DNA of 64,000 bases from Alphaproteobacteria bacterium (GTDB lineage: Bacteria > Pseudomonadota > Alphaproteobacteria > Rhizobiales > Xanthobacteraceae). Both the position numbers and the translations under genes were made by a program. Shown piece by piece: positions 8,541-17,494 of this stretch. The notes below the pieces were generated by a model that did no database searches, was not told where the DNA came from, and saw nothing but the letters and a program-made list of their open reading frames with translations. The stretch covers positions 1 through 64,000 of the forward strand of contig VAZV01000160.1 of assembly GCA_005884765.1 (NCBI GenBank), in the 5' to 3' direction. Position 1 is the stretch's first letter. Each line of letters opens with the position of its first letter.

Positions 8541-9332
8541 TCACCGCGCCGCGTTCAGCACATTATCCAGCCGGAACGAATAGCCGACGCCGATTATGTA
8601 GTTCGGCGAATTACTGTTGAGGCCGAACGCCATGTGGAAGTCGATCTGCTGGGTCCGGCTCAGCAGATACCCGCCGCCGACATTGAACAGCGCGATGCTG
8701 GCGCCGCGCGAGGGATAATCGCCGACATATTCGGCAAACAGCGACATCTTCTCGGTGATCCTTTTCTCGATGACGAAGGTTGCTTCGCTCGTCTGATGGT
8801 TCGAGAAGTCCGCCGGCCGGAAGAAGCTCGTGAACATGCCGCTGACGGCCCAGCCGCCGCCAAGCTCGTGCGACCACGGAAATTGCAGATAGGGTTGCAG
8901 GCCGAGGCCGGCGATGGCGGGCGTGCCCGTCGTCAGCCCCGCACCCACGACGACCGACAGGCTGGTCGCTTCCGGTAGCGCGCCGATCTGCCATTTCACC
9001 GCGGGCGTGACATTGGTGAAGCCGGTGTCGATAGTACCGGACAGCCGCCCGACATAAGCGGGTATGTCGACCAGCAATTCCAGGCATGGCGCGACGCTGA
9101 ACCGCAGCCGGCTGTTGCTGCCGTCAAATCCGGCGCCCGCGCTCTGGCCGGAGGTATTGATCCCGTTCTCGCTTTGAATGCTGCCGGTCGGGACCACGAG
9201 GCTCGAATTGGTCACGTCGGGACGATCGGTTGCGATCTCCGATCGGGACGAGGGGCACTCGCTCGCTTGCGCGGCGCCAAGTGAGACGAGAGCGATCGCG
9301 AGACAGCCAAATTGCAACAAGGGACGCGGCAT
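8541..9332 (-). CDS. Outer membrane channel-like protein (phenol MetA-pathway family)
   Basis: 263 residues from ATG 9332, four codons inside the longest frame. An N-terminal signal peptide ends near AAQA. The mature part starts with SEIATDRPDVTNSS, then shows beta strands ending in GVGYSFRLD, as in the family annotated 'putative MetA-pathway of phenol degradation', thought to be outer-membrane porins for hydrophobic compounds. It converges with the porin ending at 8522, 18 bp away. No degradation genes are adjacent, so the substrate is unknown. Confidence 0.75.
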   Translation of the reverse strand: MPRPLLQFGCLAIALVSLGAAQASECPSSRSEIATDRPDVTNSSLVVPTGSIQSENGINTSGQSAGAGFDGSNSRLRFSVAPCLELLVDIPAYVGRLSGTIDTGFTNVTPAVKWQIGALPEATSLSVVVGAGLTTGTPAIAGLGLQPYLQFPWSHELGGGWAVSGMFTSFFRPADFSNHQTSEATFVIEKRITEKMSLFAEYVGDYPSRGASIALFNVGGGYLLSRTQQIDFHMAFGLNSNSPNYIIGVGYSFRLDNVLNAAR

Positions 9333-9568
9333 TGACACCAACATGGCCGATCCGCGCCGATTGATCGGCGGGTTTGCAGGGCGCGCACTATTTGAGCTTC
9401 CGGCCGCAGGTCGCGCCGGTTGCCCTATTCCCTGACCCGGTGAGAGCCCAAAATAGTCCCGAAAATTCCCGCTTGACTTTGACCACCTCGACCGGCGGGA
9501 TGATTCAGAAGATCAGTTCTGGTAGGATTCCGGGCCATGCCGGACAATCGTTGGTTCCAAGAGGTCAC

Positions 9569-11209
9569 GTGACTGCACAAAATCCCGGCGCCGGCAAACC
9601 GGTCGATCAGGCATCTCTCGCGAACGTGCCACGGCTGGTGACCGCCTATTTCGTATCGAAACCGGATCCGGCGGATCCCGCGCAACGTGTGGCGTTCGGA
9701 ACCTCGGGCCATCGCGGTTCGTCCTTAAAAAACGCCTTCAATGAAGATCACATCCTGGCGACGACGCAGGCGATCTGTGACCACCGCCGCCGGACCGGCC
9801 TGACAGGACCGCTGTTCATCGGAATTGACACGCACGCTTTGGCCGAGCCGGCGCTGGCGAGTGCGGTTGAGGTGTTTGCTGCGAATGGCGTCGAGATCAT
9901 GATCGACGAGCACGGTGGGTATACGCCGACCCCCGTCATCTCTCGCGCGATCCTGGCTTACAACAAGGGACGAACCACGGGTCTCGCCGATGGCGTCGTC
10001 ATCACGCCGTCTCACAATCCGCCGGAGGACGGCGGCTACAAGTATAATCCGCCGCATGGCGGTCCTGCCGATACCGACGTCACCTCCATCGTCGAAGAAA
10101 GCGCGAATCGCTATCTGGAAGCCGGGCTCAGGGGCATCGTGCGGATGCCTTACGAACGTGCCCGCCGATCCCCGTCGACGCATCTCCACGATTACATCAG
10201 CCCCTACGTCGCCGAGCTCGGCAATGTCGTCGACATGGAGCTGGTGAAATCGTCCGGCGTGAAGATCGGAATAGATCCGTTGGGCGGCGCTGCCGTTCAC
10301 TTCTGGCAACCGATTATCGAGCGCTACGGGATCAACGCTGCGGTCGTGAACGACGCGGTCGACCCCACCTTCCGTTTCATGACGGCAGATTGGGACGGAA
10401 AAATCCGAATGGATTGTTCCTCGCCGTTCGCCATGGCGAGCCTCATCCAGATGCGCGACAAGTTTGACGTCGCCTTTGCCAATGACACCGATGCGGACCG
10501 GCATGGTATCGTGACGCGTTCCGGCGGCCTGATGAATCCGAACCATTTTCTCGCAGCCGCCATCGCCTACCTGTTTGCACAGCGGCCGCAATGGGGGGAG
10601 CAAGCCGCCATAGGCAAGACGGTTGTCTCAAGTTCGATCATCGATCGTGTGGCCGGCAAGCTGAAGCGGAAGCTGGTCGAGACGCCGGTCGGCTTCAAAT
10701 GGTTCGTCGAAGGCTTGGGCACCGGTGGCTTCGGTTTTGCCGGCGAGGAAAGTGCGGGCGCATCGTTCTTGAGGCGCGACGGTTCGGTCTGGACCACCGA
10801 CAAGGACGGCATCGTGATGGGCCTGCTCGCGGCCGAGATGATGGCAAAGACCGGACGCGATCCCACCCAGCTAATCGCCGGGTTGACCGACGAACTCGGC
10901 GTTCCCTTCTACGAGCGGATCGATGTGGCGGCGACGCCGAAACAGAAGAATGCCCTGAAAGCCGTTACGCCGGAACAGCTCAACATGAAGGAACTGGCCG
11001 GCGATCCGGTGCGCGTGGTGCGAACCAGGGCGCCAGGCAACGATCAGCCCTTCGGCGGCATCAAGGTCGAGACCGAGATGGGATGGTTTGCGGCACGGCC
11101 ATCGGGAACGGAAGACGTCTACAAGATTTACGCGGAAAGCTTTCGTGGCCCGGATCATTTGAAGCGGATACAGAGCGAAGCACAAGCCGCGATCGCGCGG
11201 GTTTTTTAG
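9569..11209 (+). CDS. pgm: Phosphoglucomutase (alpha-D-glucose 1-phosphate to glucose 6-phosphate)
   Basis: 546 residues from GTG 9569, preceded by AGAGG; this start gives the same length as E. coli Pgm. Motifs in order: KFGTSGHRGS-type segment (AFGTSGHRGS), active-site serine loop TPSHNPPEDGG, metal loop NDTDADRHG, sugar loop GEESAGASFLRRDG and phosphate loop RPSGTEDVYKIY. It interconverts glucose 1-phosphate and glucose 6-phosphate, feeding glycogen, cyclic glucans and polysaccharides. Upstream in-frame sequence to 9374 looks non-coding. Its last codons double as an intrinsic terminator (11187-11207). Confidence 0.93.
   Translation: MTAQNPGAGKPVDQASLANVPRLVTAYFVSKPDPADPAQRVAFGTSGHRGSSLKNAFNEDHILATTQAICDHRRRTGLTGPLFIGIDTHALAEPALASAVEVFAANGVEIMIDEHGGYTPTPVISRAILAYNKGRTTGLADGVVITPSHNPPEDGGYKYNPPHGGPADTDVTSIVEESANRYLEAGLRGIVRMPYERARRSPSTHLHDYISPYVAELGNVVDMELVKSSGVKIGIDPLGGAAVHFWQPIIERYGINAAVVNDAVDPTFRFMTADWDGKIRMDCSSPFAMASLIQMRDKFDVAFANDTDADRHGIVTRSGGLMNPNHFLAAAIAYLFAQRPQWGEQAAIGKTVVSSSIIDRVAGKLKRKLVETPVGFKWFVEGLGTGGFGFAGEESAGASFLRRDGSVWTTDKDGIVMGLLAAEMMAKTGRDPTQLIAGLTDELGVPFYERIDVAATPKQKNALKAVTPEQLNMKELAGDPVRVVRTRAPGNDQPFGGIKVETEMGWFAARPSGTEDVYKIYAESFRGPDHLKRIQSEAQAAIARVF
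11187..11207 (+). terminator. Intrinsic terminator inside the 3' end of pgm
   Basis: The stem CCGCG/CGGCG-type pair (CCGCG at 11187-11191 with CGCGG at 11196-11200, loop ATCG) is followed by G and six Ts (11202-11207). The last T belongs to the TAG stop, so the terminator lies within the coding sequence for Ala-Arg-Val-Phe. The stem is short; strength is uncertain. Confidence 0.5.
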
Positions 11210-11300
11210 AGCATGATCCGGCTGGCGCGAGGCACCTCAGAGCCATGTCCCGTTTGGGTGAATTGACCCACGCACTGTCCGGGTCTTAAGGTCGGTCGGC

Positions 11301-12176
11301 ATGACTGATCTTCATGGCGTCTTTCCCTATCTCGTTTCGCCGGTTGATAGCGACGGGCGCATTCGCACCGCCGTGCTCGGCAGGCTTTGCGACGATCTCA
11401 TCAAATCCGGAGTGCACGGGCTCACGCCGCTCGGCTCGACCGGCGAATTCGCCTATCTCGATGCCACCCAGCGCAGCTGCGTGGTGCAGACCACGATCGA
11501 GGCGGCCCGCGGCCGCGTGCCGGTGGTTGCCGGCGTGGTCTCGACCTCGACGGCCGACGCGGTGGCGCAGGCGAGGGCCTACGAGCGGCTGGGCGCCGCC
11601 GGCATTCTGGCGATTTTGGAAGCGTATTTCCCGCTGGTCGACAGCGGTGTGGAATCGTATTTTCGGGCGATCGCGGACGCGGTCGATATTCCCGTCGTCA
11701 TGTACACCAATCCGCAATTCCAGCGTTCGGATCTGTCGCTCGACGTGATCGCGCGTCTCGCAGGCCATCCGCGCATCGGCTACATCAAGGACGCCTCGAC
11801 CAACACCGGGCGGCTGCTGTCGATCATGAACCGCTGCGGCGATGCCATCCGCGTGTTCTCGGCGTCCGCGCACATTCCGGCCGCGGTGATGCTGATCGGC
11901 GGGGTCGGATGGATGGCGGGGCCGGCCTGCGTCATCCCGCGCCAGAGCGTGGAGCTTTACAATCTCTGTAGAGCGCAGCGCTGGGACGAAGCGCTCGTCC
12001 TGCAACGAAAACTGTGGCGGGTCAACGAGGCTTTCGCGCGCTATAACCTCGCCGCCTGCATCAAGGCAGGCCTTGCGATCCAGGGCTATGATGTCGGCGA
12101 TCCCGTGCCGCCGCAGGCCGCACTCACCGCGGACGAGCGCAAGGCGGTTGAGGCGGTGCTGCGGGATGTGAGTTGA
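11301..12176 (+). CDS. Dihydrodipicolinate synthase family aldolase/lyase
   Basis: 291 residues, class I aldolase TIM barrel. The GSTGE pyruvate-carboxylate loop is at about residue 45, the catalytic tyrosine lies in VVMYTNP, and the Schiff-base lysine lies in YIKDAS at about residue 160. The family makes or breaks C-C bonds with pyruvate or related oxo acids. Because it is isolated from lysine genes and differs from housekeeping DapA, it is more likely a catabolic member than the lysine enzyme. ATG 11301 follows GGTCGGC, a weak ribosome site. Confidence 0.82.
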   Translation: MTDLHGVFPYLVSPVDSDGRIRTAVLGRLCDDLIKSGVHGLTPLGSTGEFAYLDATQRSCVVQTTIEAARGRVPVVAGVVSTSTADAVAQARAYERLGAAGILAILEAYFPLVDSGVESYFRAIADAVDIPVVMYTNPQFQRSDLSLDVIARLAGHPRIGYIKDASTNTGRLLSIMNRCGDAIRVFSASAHIPAAVMLIGGVGWMAGPACVIPRQSVELYNLCRAQRWDEALVLQRKLWRVNEAFARYNLAACIKAGLAIQGYDVGDPVPPQAALTADERKAVEAVLRDVS

Positions 12177-12315
12177 AAAGAGGTTGAACCCGGAACGAGG
12201 TTCGATCGACATACGCCCACGCTTCGGCGAATTCACGCTGCGAGGCGACTTTCGCCGCTTACCTGACAGAACCGTTCTGATACGTTGGCGGAAAGACCGC
12301 AAACGGGAGAATTTG

Positions 12316-12924
12316 ATGCGCAGATTTTTGACGGTGCTGGCGACGCTTTCGACCTTGAGCCTCACCAATTGCGGCTACAACGCCATCCAGAGCAACGACG
12401 AGCAGATCAAGTCGAACTGGTCCGAGGTCGTCAACCAGTATCAGCGCCGCGCCGATCTGGTGCCGAACCTGGTCAATTCGGTTAAAGGTTTTGCCCAGCA
12501 GGAGAAGGACGTGCTGCTCGGCGTCACCAACGCTCGCGCCAAGGTCGGCAGTATCCAGGCCACGCCCGAAGTGCTCAACGATCCCGCCGCGTTCCAGAAA
12601 TTCCAGGCCGCGCAGGGAGAACTCTCCAGTGCGCTCTCGAGATTCCTGGTGGTGACGGAAAACTATCCGCAGCTCAAATCGGACGCGCTGTTTCACGATC
12701 TGATGTCGCAGCTCGAGGGCACCGAAAACCGCATCACGGTGGCGCGCAACCGTTACATCAAATCAGTGCAGGACTATAACGTGACCATCCGTTCGTTCCC
12801 GACCAATCTCACCGCGATGGCATTCGGATACAAGGAAAAGCCGAACTTCACGGTCGACAATGAAAAGGAAATCTCGACCGCGCCCAAGGTCGATTTCAAT
12901 CCGACGCCCGCGCCAGCCAAGTAA
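12316..12924 (+). CDS. lemA: LemA family lipoprotein
   Basis: 202 residues from ATG 12316 (GGGAG upstream). The signal peptide ends in a lipobox-like LTNC, and the mature protein opens CGYNAIQSNDEQIKSNWSEV, the LemA signature. It is all-alpha, with a long helical hairpin and the RRADLVPNLVNSV motif. It is likely anchored in the inner or outer membrane facing the periplasm. It is the first gene of an operon with two TPM-domain genes, a common pairing; the molecular role of LemA is not settled. Confidence 0.88.
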   Translation: MRRFLTVLATLSTLSLTNCGYNAIQSNDEQIKSNWSEVVNQYQRRADLVPNLVNSVKGFAQQEKDVLLGVTNARAKVGSIQATPEVLNDPAAFQKFQAAQGELSSALSRFLVVTENYPQLKSDALFHDLMSQLEGTENRITVARNRYIKSVQDYNVTIRSFPTNLTAMAFGYKEKPNFTVDNEKEISTAPKVDFNPTPAPAK

Positions 12925-12937
12925 CGGGACCATCCGC

Positions 12938-13852
12938 TTGTCCGCGATATCGGCAGCAAGGGCCTTCATTCTTGCGCTGACGCTGTGCTGGTTCGGCGCA
13001 GCGTTTGCCGACGTCGCGGTGCCGCCATTCAAGGCGGAGGTCGTCGACCAGACCGCGACGCTCTCGAGCGGCGATACTGCCGCGCTGACGCAAACGTTGC
13101 GGGATCTGCAACGGCGCAAGGGCAGCCAGATCGCGGTGCTGATCGTGCCGACCACGCAGCCCGAGACGATCGAGCAATATTCGATCCGGGTGGCGGACGC
13201 CTGGAAAGTCGGACGCAAGAAAATTGACGACGGCGCGCTCATGGTGATCGCCAAGAACGACCGCCATCTGCGCATCGAAGTCGGCTACGGCCTCGAAGGC
13301 GCGCTTACCGACGTCACCACCAGACGCATCATCGACGAGGTCATCACGCCTAAATTCAAGAGCGGCGATTTTGCCGGCGGCGTCACCGCGGGCATCAACC
13401 GGATGATCCGGGTAATCGATGGCGAGCCGCTGCCGGCGCCGGAGCCGCCACATTGGAAAAATTCGACATCGTTCGATCCGACCGACCTGTTTAATCCATT
13501 CCTGATTATCCCTGTGCTGCTGGTCGGCGGCCTCATGCGAAGCATGCTGGGCCGGCTGGTCGGCTCGGCCGCAGCCGGGGGTCTGGTAACACTGGTCGCC
13601 TGGTTTTTGTTCGGCTCGTTGCTGGCGGCGGTGCTGGCGGGCGTGATCGCCTCGATGTTCGTAATGTTCGGCGACAGCATCACCTCGGCCCAGCCGGCGG
13701 GCCGCCGTGGCGGATCAGGCGGTTGGGCCGGCGGCGGTTACGGCGGCTCGTACTCCGGCGGCGGCTCGAGTAGCAGTTCGAGCGATAGCGGCGGCTTTAG
13801 CGGCGGCGGTGGCGGCAGTTTTGGCGGCGGCGGCGCATCGGGGAGCTGGTAG
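12938..13852 (+). CDS. TPM-domain membrane protein (YgcG type)
   Basis: About 304 residues if the TTG at 12938 is used; no ATG or GTG fits, and the frame before it overlaps lemA. A signal peptide (residues 5-25) is followed by the TPM fold (VDQTATLSSGD at about 38; VGYGLEGALTD). Two membrane segments lie around residues 190-250. The Gly/Ser-rich tail ends GGGGASGSW, typical of this family. The domain is periplasmic and membrane-tethered. The gene lies 13 bp after lemA and 1 bp before the second TPM gene. Confidence 0.82.
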   Translation: MSAISAARAFILALTLCWFGAAFADVAVPPFKAEVVDQTATLSSGDTAALTQTLRDLQRRKGSQIAVLIVPTTQPETIEQYSIRVADAWKVGRKKIDDGALMVIAKNDRHLRIEVGYGLEGALTDVTTRRIIDEVITPKFKSGDFAGGVTAGINRMIRVIDGEPLPAPEPPHWKNSTSFDPTDLFNPFLIIPVLLVGGLMRSMLGRLVGSAAAGGLVTLVAWFLFGSLLAAVLAGVIASMFVMFGDSITSAQPAGRRGGSGGWAGGGYGGSYSGGGSSSSSSDSGGFSGGGGGSFGGGGASGSW

Positions 13853-13853
13853 C

Positions 13854-14351
13854 ATGGGCCTCAAGCGCATCGGCAAACACCTTCTCGAACACCGTTGGCG
13901 AGTGCGGCGGATATTTCCACCCCGCGTGCTGGCCGCGATCGAGCAGGCCATCAAGGCCGGCGAGGCCACCCATTCCGGCCAGGTGCGCTTCGTGGTCGAA
14001 GGCGCGCTCGACGGCGCGCCATTGTTTCGCGATCAGCCGGCACGCGAGCGCGCGCTGGATACTTTCTCGCATTTGCGCATCTGGGACACCCATCACAACA
14101 ACGGCGTGCTGATCTATCTCCTGCTCGCCGACCGCAAGGTCGAGATCGTCGCCGATCGCGGCATCGCCGCCAAGGTCGGGGCGGAGGGTTGGCAGAAGAT
14201 CTGCGCCGCGATGGAGAGGGACTTCCGTGCGGGAAATTTCGAAACCGGCGTGATCAATGGGATCGCGGCGGTGTCGCGAGAGCTTGCCGCGCATTTTCCG
14301 AAGGATGGACGCAACCCCAATGAGCTGCCGGACAAGCCTGTCGTGATGTAG
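13854..14351 (+). CDS. Second TPM-domain protein, no signal peptide
   Basis: 165 residues from ATG 13854 (GGGAG about 9 bases upstream). The TPM fold spans residues 25-150, with the NNGVLIYLLLADRKVEIVADRGI core. Unlike the gene before it, it has no signal peptide and no membrane segment, so it would sit in the cytoplasm unless held by its partner. It closes the lemA-TPM-TPM operon. A small hairpin (14360-14375) and a repeat remnant follow the stop. Confidence 0.82.
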   Translation: MGLKRIGKHLLEHRWRVRRIFPPRVLAAIEQAIKAGEATHSGQVRFVVEGALDGAPLFRDQPARERALDTFSHLRIWDTHHNNGVLIYLLLADRKVEIVADRGIAAKVGAEGWQKICAAMERDFRAGNFETGVINGIAAVSRELAAHFPKDGRNPNELPDKPVVM

Positions 14352-14359
14352 AGGTTGAT

Positions 14360-14410
14360 TCCGCAAAACTGCGGATCGATTTTCTGAAAAGATCATGTTC
14401 AAATAAAAGA
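14360..14410. repeat. Fragment of a Rhizobiales intergenic palindrome
   Basis: A hairpin with arms TCCGCA/TGCGGA is followed by TTTTCTGAAAAGATCATGTTC. In reverse this resembles the 'GAGCATGATCTTTTC' intergenic element whose fuller copy lies at 30479-30580. It may end transcription of the lemA operon. Recognition is from memory of related genomes. Confidence 0.45.
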
Positions 14411-14521
14411 TGGAGCGATTCGAAGGAAGCCATCCCGCTCCGAGTCTGATTATTTATTGTTGTCCTCGGGTGCGTGCAGCGCGCGGAATCCGAGTAGCCC
14501 AGCGTCCGCTTTGCGCGCCAG

Positions 14522-14553
14522 AGGCTGCCATTAGTAAAGGCTGCCATTAGTAA
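14522..14553. repeat. Perfect 16-bp tandem duplication
   Basis: The 16-mer AGGCTGCCATTAGTAA occurs twice head to tail (14522-14537 and 14538-14553). It is followed by two copies of GTAAACGGTC (14550-14559 and 14565-14574). The gap 14411-14711 shows no gene besides this. Confidence 0.7.
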
Positions 14554-14711
14554 ACGGTCCGTGAGTAAACGGTCGGCTTTTGCCTCTCAGTACCGTCGGC
14601 CGGGATCACCCAAGCGGGCGTGGCGTTCACCAATGGTGGCACGAACCCTGCATGGGCTGAACCAACCGGGTGTTCCTCGTTCACGAATATTCCTCATCAA
14701 CGAAGGTCACA

Positions 14712-14927
14712 ATGCTTATCACTCTTGTCGCTATTCTCTGCAACGGCCAGCTATGCCTGGAGAAAGTCGTCACCACCAGTGAGCAGTCGGGCATCACCAT
14801 GACCGCCTGTCAGGTCAACGGGCAAATTGGCATTGCCGATTGGCTTGCCAATGGTCCGTATCATGAGTGGAGGCTACAAAGTTACAAGTGCGTCATGGGC
14901 AAATACATTCCCAAAAGCCAAGCATGA
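14712..14927 (+). CDS. Small Cys-containing protein of Bradyrhizobium type
   Basis: 71 residues from ATG 14712, opening MLITLVAILCNGQLCLEKVVTTSE. Four cysteines (CN, CLE, CQVNG, KCVMG) suggest disulfides or a metal site. I recognise the pattern 'AILC-NG..C.e..VT' from small hypothetical proteins repeated in Bradyrhizobium genomes. The first 12 residues are hydrophobic but short for a signal peptide. Function unknown. A strong hairpin terminator follows 6 bp after the stop. Confidence 0.65.
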   Translation: MLITLVAILCNGQLCLEKVVTTSEQSGITMTACQVNGQIGIADWLANGPYHEWRLQSYKCVMGKYIPKSQA

Positions 14928-14932
14928 AGCGC

Positions 14933-14976
14933 GCCAACCCCTCGCACGAGGGGTTGGCTTAGTCTTCCCTTTTTTT
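14933..14976 (+). terminator. Intrinsic terminator
   Basis: A perfect 11-bp stem, GCCAACCCCTC (14933-14943) with GAGGGGTTGGC (14948-14958) and loop GCAC, has a run of seven Ts at 14970-14976. The T-run lies 11 bases past the stem, a little far, but the stem is very stable. It ends the small gene at 14712-14927. Confidence 0.65.
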
Positions 14977-15145
14977 GCCTTGCCTTTTTCGTGATGGCCG
15001 GGCGCGAGAAAAGCGCTTTTGAAGCGGGAGCCGAATTCGGCCCCTGCGGAGGCGACCTGTTTCGGAGTTGCAGGATTGGGAAAACTGACGCAGAGTTTCG
15101 GATAGCGCCGGATTCAACCGGCTCGACGTCAGTAGGGAGTACGCC

Positions 15146-15460
15146 ATGATCAAGGTAAGCGTTATGTATCCGAATACGCCTGGAGCGCGCTTCGACCACG
15201 CGTACTACCGCGACAAGCATATGCCGCTGGTGAAGACCCGCATGGGGGATGCCTGCAAGTACTACACGGTCGACAAAGGCGTTGCGGGCGGAGCACCGGG
15301 CGCTCCCGCAACCTATGTCGGGATGTGCCACATCTTCTGCGACTCGATCGAGGCATTCCAGGCCGGGTTTGGGCCTCATGCCAAGGAGATCATGGGGGAC
15401 ATCCCCAACTATACCGACCAGGCCCCGGTGATCCAGATCAGTGAGGTCGTCGTCGGCTGA
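15146..15460 (+). CDS. EthD family protein
   Basis: 104 residues with the EthD ferredoxin-like fold: IKVSVMYPNTPGARFDHAYYRDKHMPLVK at the N-terminus carries the characteristic YYRDKHMPL segment. ATG 15146 is preceded by GGGAG. EthD proteins are small dimeric proteins found near oxidative degradation genes; some act as accessory proteins of ether-degrading P450s, others are unassigned. It stands alone here. Confidence 0.82.
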   Translation: MIKVSVMYPNTPGARFDHAYYRDKHMPLVKTRMGDACKYYTVDKGVAGGAPGAPATYVGMCHIFCDSIEAFQAGFGPHAKEIMGDIPNYTDQAPVIQISEVVVG

Positions 15461-15656
15461 CGACGTGGTGGCTCCTCCTAGCGACCGGCTTGACAGTGCC
15501 GGTGCATCGGAGGAGCATTGGCTTTGTCGCCGCTGGCGACGTATCCGTGGAACCAAGAGCAGGGGAGGTTCAATGACGCCACCTCCGCAGAGACAGCCGC
15601 TGACTGCGATAGTATCCGTTCGGACTATGGCATAGCGGCAAAGCCCACGAACGGCA

Positions 15657-15716
15657 CGCCGGGAAAAGGTTTAAGCGGGCCGCATCAGTGAGGCATGGCC
15701 CCTTACCTTCCCGGCG
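15657..15716. other. Structured intergenic element (60-nt imperfect hairpin)
   Basis: The outer arms CGCCGGGAA (15657-15665) and TTCCCGGCG (15708-15716) pair perfectly. An inner AAGG/CCTT continues the stem, and a second internal hairpin GGGCC-CAT/ATG-GGCCC lies within. It sits in the 430-bp gap 15461-15889, which otherwise shows no gene. No T-run follows it, so a plain terminator is unlikely. Confidence 0.4.
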
Positions 15717-15872
15717 CTGTGTTGTGAACTCGTCACCTTTCACGCCACCCGCAAGTTAGATGCCCATGGAGCCAAATCGCCGTGCGCGGAGATGTGGTTC
15801 GCAATATTTTTGCTGTAATTTTCGAATCGGAACCCTTGCAGCGATGCTTCCCGGAGCGACAACGCTTGGAGT

Positions 15873-15897
15873 GATCATGAGCAGCGATCATGAGTAG
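15873..15897 (+). promoter_or_regulatory. 13-bp duplication creating a six-codon leader ORF over the start
   Basis: GATCATGAGCAGC (15873-15885) is repeated as GATCATGAGTAGC (15886-15898). The GGAG ribosome site at 15868-15871 is best spaced for the first ATG (15877), which encodes only six residues and stops at 15897. The long gene must begin at the second ATG (15890), out of frame with the first. This could lower or couple translation. Confidence 0.45.
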
Positions 15898-17488
15898 CGC
15901 GAGGCTGAAACATTACGGCTGGGGCCGCGAAGGCGAAGGGATGACCACCGATGAGCGGCAGTTCGTGCTCGGCCGCTACCGCGCGAGATTTGCAACTGAT
16001 ACATTCGACACAATGGCTGTTCCACGCCTTGAAGACCTCGCCTTGCGGACACCACGTGTCACGCCGCCGGCCTCACTCGCCGCATTTTGCACGAGCGAAC
16101 GCTATGACCGCCTCGCGCATGCCCACGGCAAATCCTATCCGGATTACGTCAGGGCAATGCTTGGCGATTACGATTGTGCGCCGGACGTTGTCGCCTACCC
16201 GCGCAACGAAGCAGAGATTTCCGCCGTGATGGACTGGGCCGGCGGGGTGAGCGCTTCGCTCACGCCGTTTGGCGGCGGGTCGAGCGTCTGCGGCGGCGTC
16301 GAGCCGCGTGTCGACGGCATCAGGTACAAGGCCGCGATCACGCTCGACTTGCGCAATCTCTCCAAGGTCGTCGAGGTGGATCTGACGTCGCGCGCCGCAT
16401 TGATCGAAGGCGGCACCTATGGTCCCGCGCTGGAAAACCAGCTCAAGCCGCATGGCCTCAGCTTGCGGCATTTTCCGCAGAGTTTTGAATACTCAACCCT
16501 CGGCGGCTGGATCGCGACGCGATCCGGCGGTCATTTCGCGAGCCTCTACACACATATCGATGATTTCGTTGAAAGCCTGCGCGTGGTGACGCCGCGCGGT
16601 GTGGTGGAGACGCGCCGGCTCCCCGGATCGGGTGCAGGTCCCAGTCCGGATCGCCTCTTCATCGGCTCGGAAGGAACGCTCGGCGTGATTTCGCGCGCCT
16701 GGATGCGATTGCAGCCGCGTCCGAAATTCCGCAGCGGTGCATCGGTCCGTTTTCCTTCGTTTTTCGACGCGGCGCGTGCCGTACGTGCCGTTGCGCAAGC
16801 AGGACTCTATCCGTCGAACTGCCGCATTCTCGATCCGCAAGAGGCATTCAACACCGGTGTTGCGGACGGCAGCGTTGCGATCATGGTGCTCGGCTTTGAG
16901 TCCGGCGATCATGCACCGGACGCGCGGATGGCGCGCGCGCTCGAGTGCTGCGCCGACCATCGCGGCACGCCGGAGCAGGCTGACGCCAGCGACGCGCACC
17001 GCGAGGGCGCGGCAGGGATCTGGCGCAACGCTTTTATCCGCATGCCTTATGCGCGCGAATTTCTGACGCCGGCGGGCCTCATCAACGATACGTTCGAGAC
17101 CGCCATCACTTGGGATCGGTTCGAGAGCTTTCATGACAGCGTGAAAGCGGCGACCGAGCGCGCCATCCTGGAAGCGACCGGTGTGAGCGGCGAGGTCACC
17201 TGCCGCTTCACCCATATCTACCCGGACGGGCCCGCACCCTATTTTTCGTTCCACGCTCTCGGCCGCCACGGCGCGCTGCTCGAGCAGTGGCAGGCCATCA
17301 AGAATGCGGCCGGCGACGCGCTGATTGCGGCGGGCGGCACCATCACCCATCATCATGCCGTCGGCCGCGATCACAGACCCTGGTACGATCGCCAGCGGCC
17401 GGCGCTTTTCGCCGCCGCATTGCGGGCCGCCAAGCGCGAACTCGATCCGCAAGGCATGCTCAATCCGGGCGTGTTGATCGATCCGTAG
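15890..17488 (+). CDS. FAD-binding oxidase, alkyldihydroxyacetonephosphate synthase-like
   Basis: 532 residues. The N-terminal KHYGWGREGEGM motif is the family's KxxGWG signature. The FAD-binding (VAO) domain spans about 100-270, with PFGGGSSVCGG, the STLGGWIATRSGGHFAS segment and IGSEGTLGVI. The C-terminal cap has GTITHHHAVGRDH, the His-rich active-site loop of alkyl-DHAP synthases. The usual eukaryotic reaction makes ether lipids; bacterial members often have other alkyl or hydroxy-acid substrates, so the substrate is not assigned. A 13-bp duplication surrounds the start codon. Confidence 0.85.
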   Translation: MSSARLKHYGWGREGEGMTTDERQFVLGRYRARFATDTFDTMAVPRLEDLALRTPRVTPPASLAAFCTSERYDRLAHAHGKSYPDYVRAMLGDYDCAPDVVAYPRNEAEISAVMDWAGGVSASLTPFGGGSSVCGGVEPRVDGIRYKAAITLDLRNLSKVVEVDLTSRAALIEGGTYGPALENQLKPHGLSLRHFPQSFEYSTLGGWIATRSGGHFASLYTHIDDFVESLRVVTPRGVVETRRLPGSGAGPSPDRLFIGSEGTLGVISRAWMRLQPRPKFRSGASVRFPSFFDAARAVRAVAQAGLYPSNCRILDPQEAFNTGVADGSVAIMVLGFESGDHAPDARMARALECCADHRGTPEQADASDAHREGAAGIWRNAFIRMPYAREFLTPAGLINDTFETAITWDRFESFHDSVKAATERAILEATGVSGEVTCRFTHIYPDGPAPYFSFHALGRHGALLEQWQAIKNAAGDALIAAGGTITHHHAVGRDHRPWYDRQRPALFAAALRAAKRELDPQGMLNPGVLIDP

Positions 17489-17494
17489 GAGCTG

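Noticed and set aside
11286..12368. 360-residue minus-strand open frame
   Set aside because: Antisense to the DapA-family gene and part of lemA; typical high-GC shadow rich in Arg, His and Gly.
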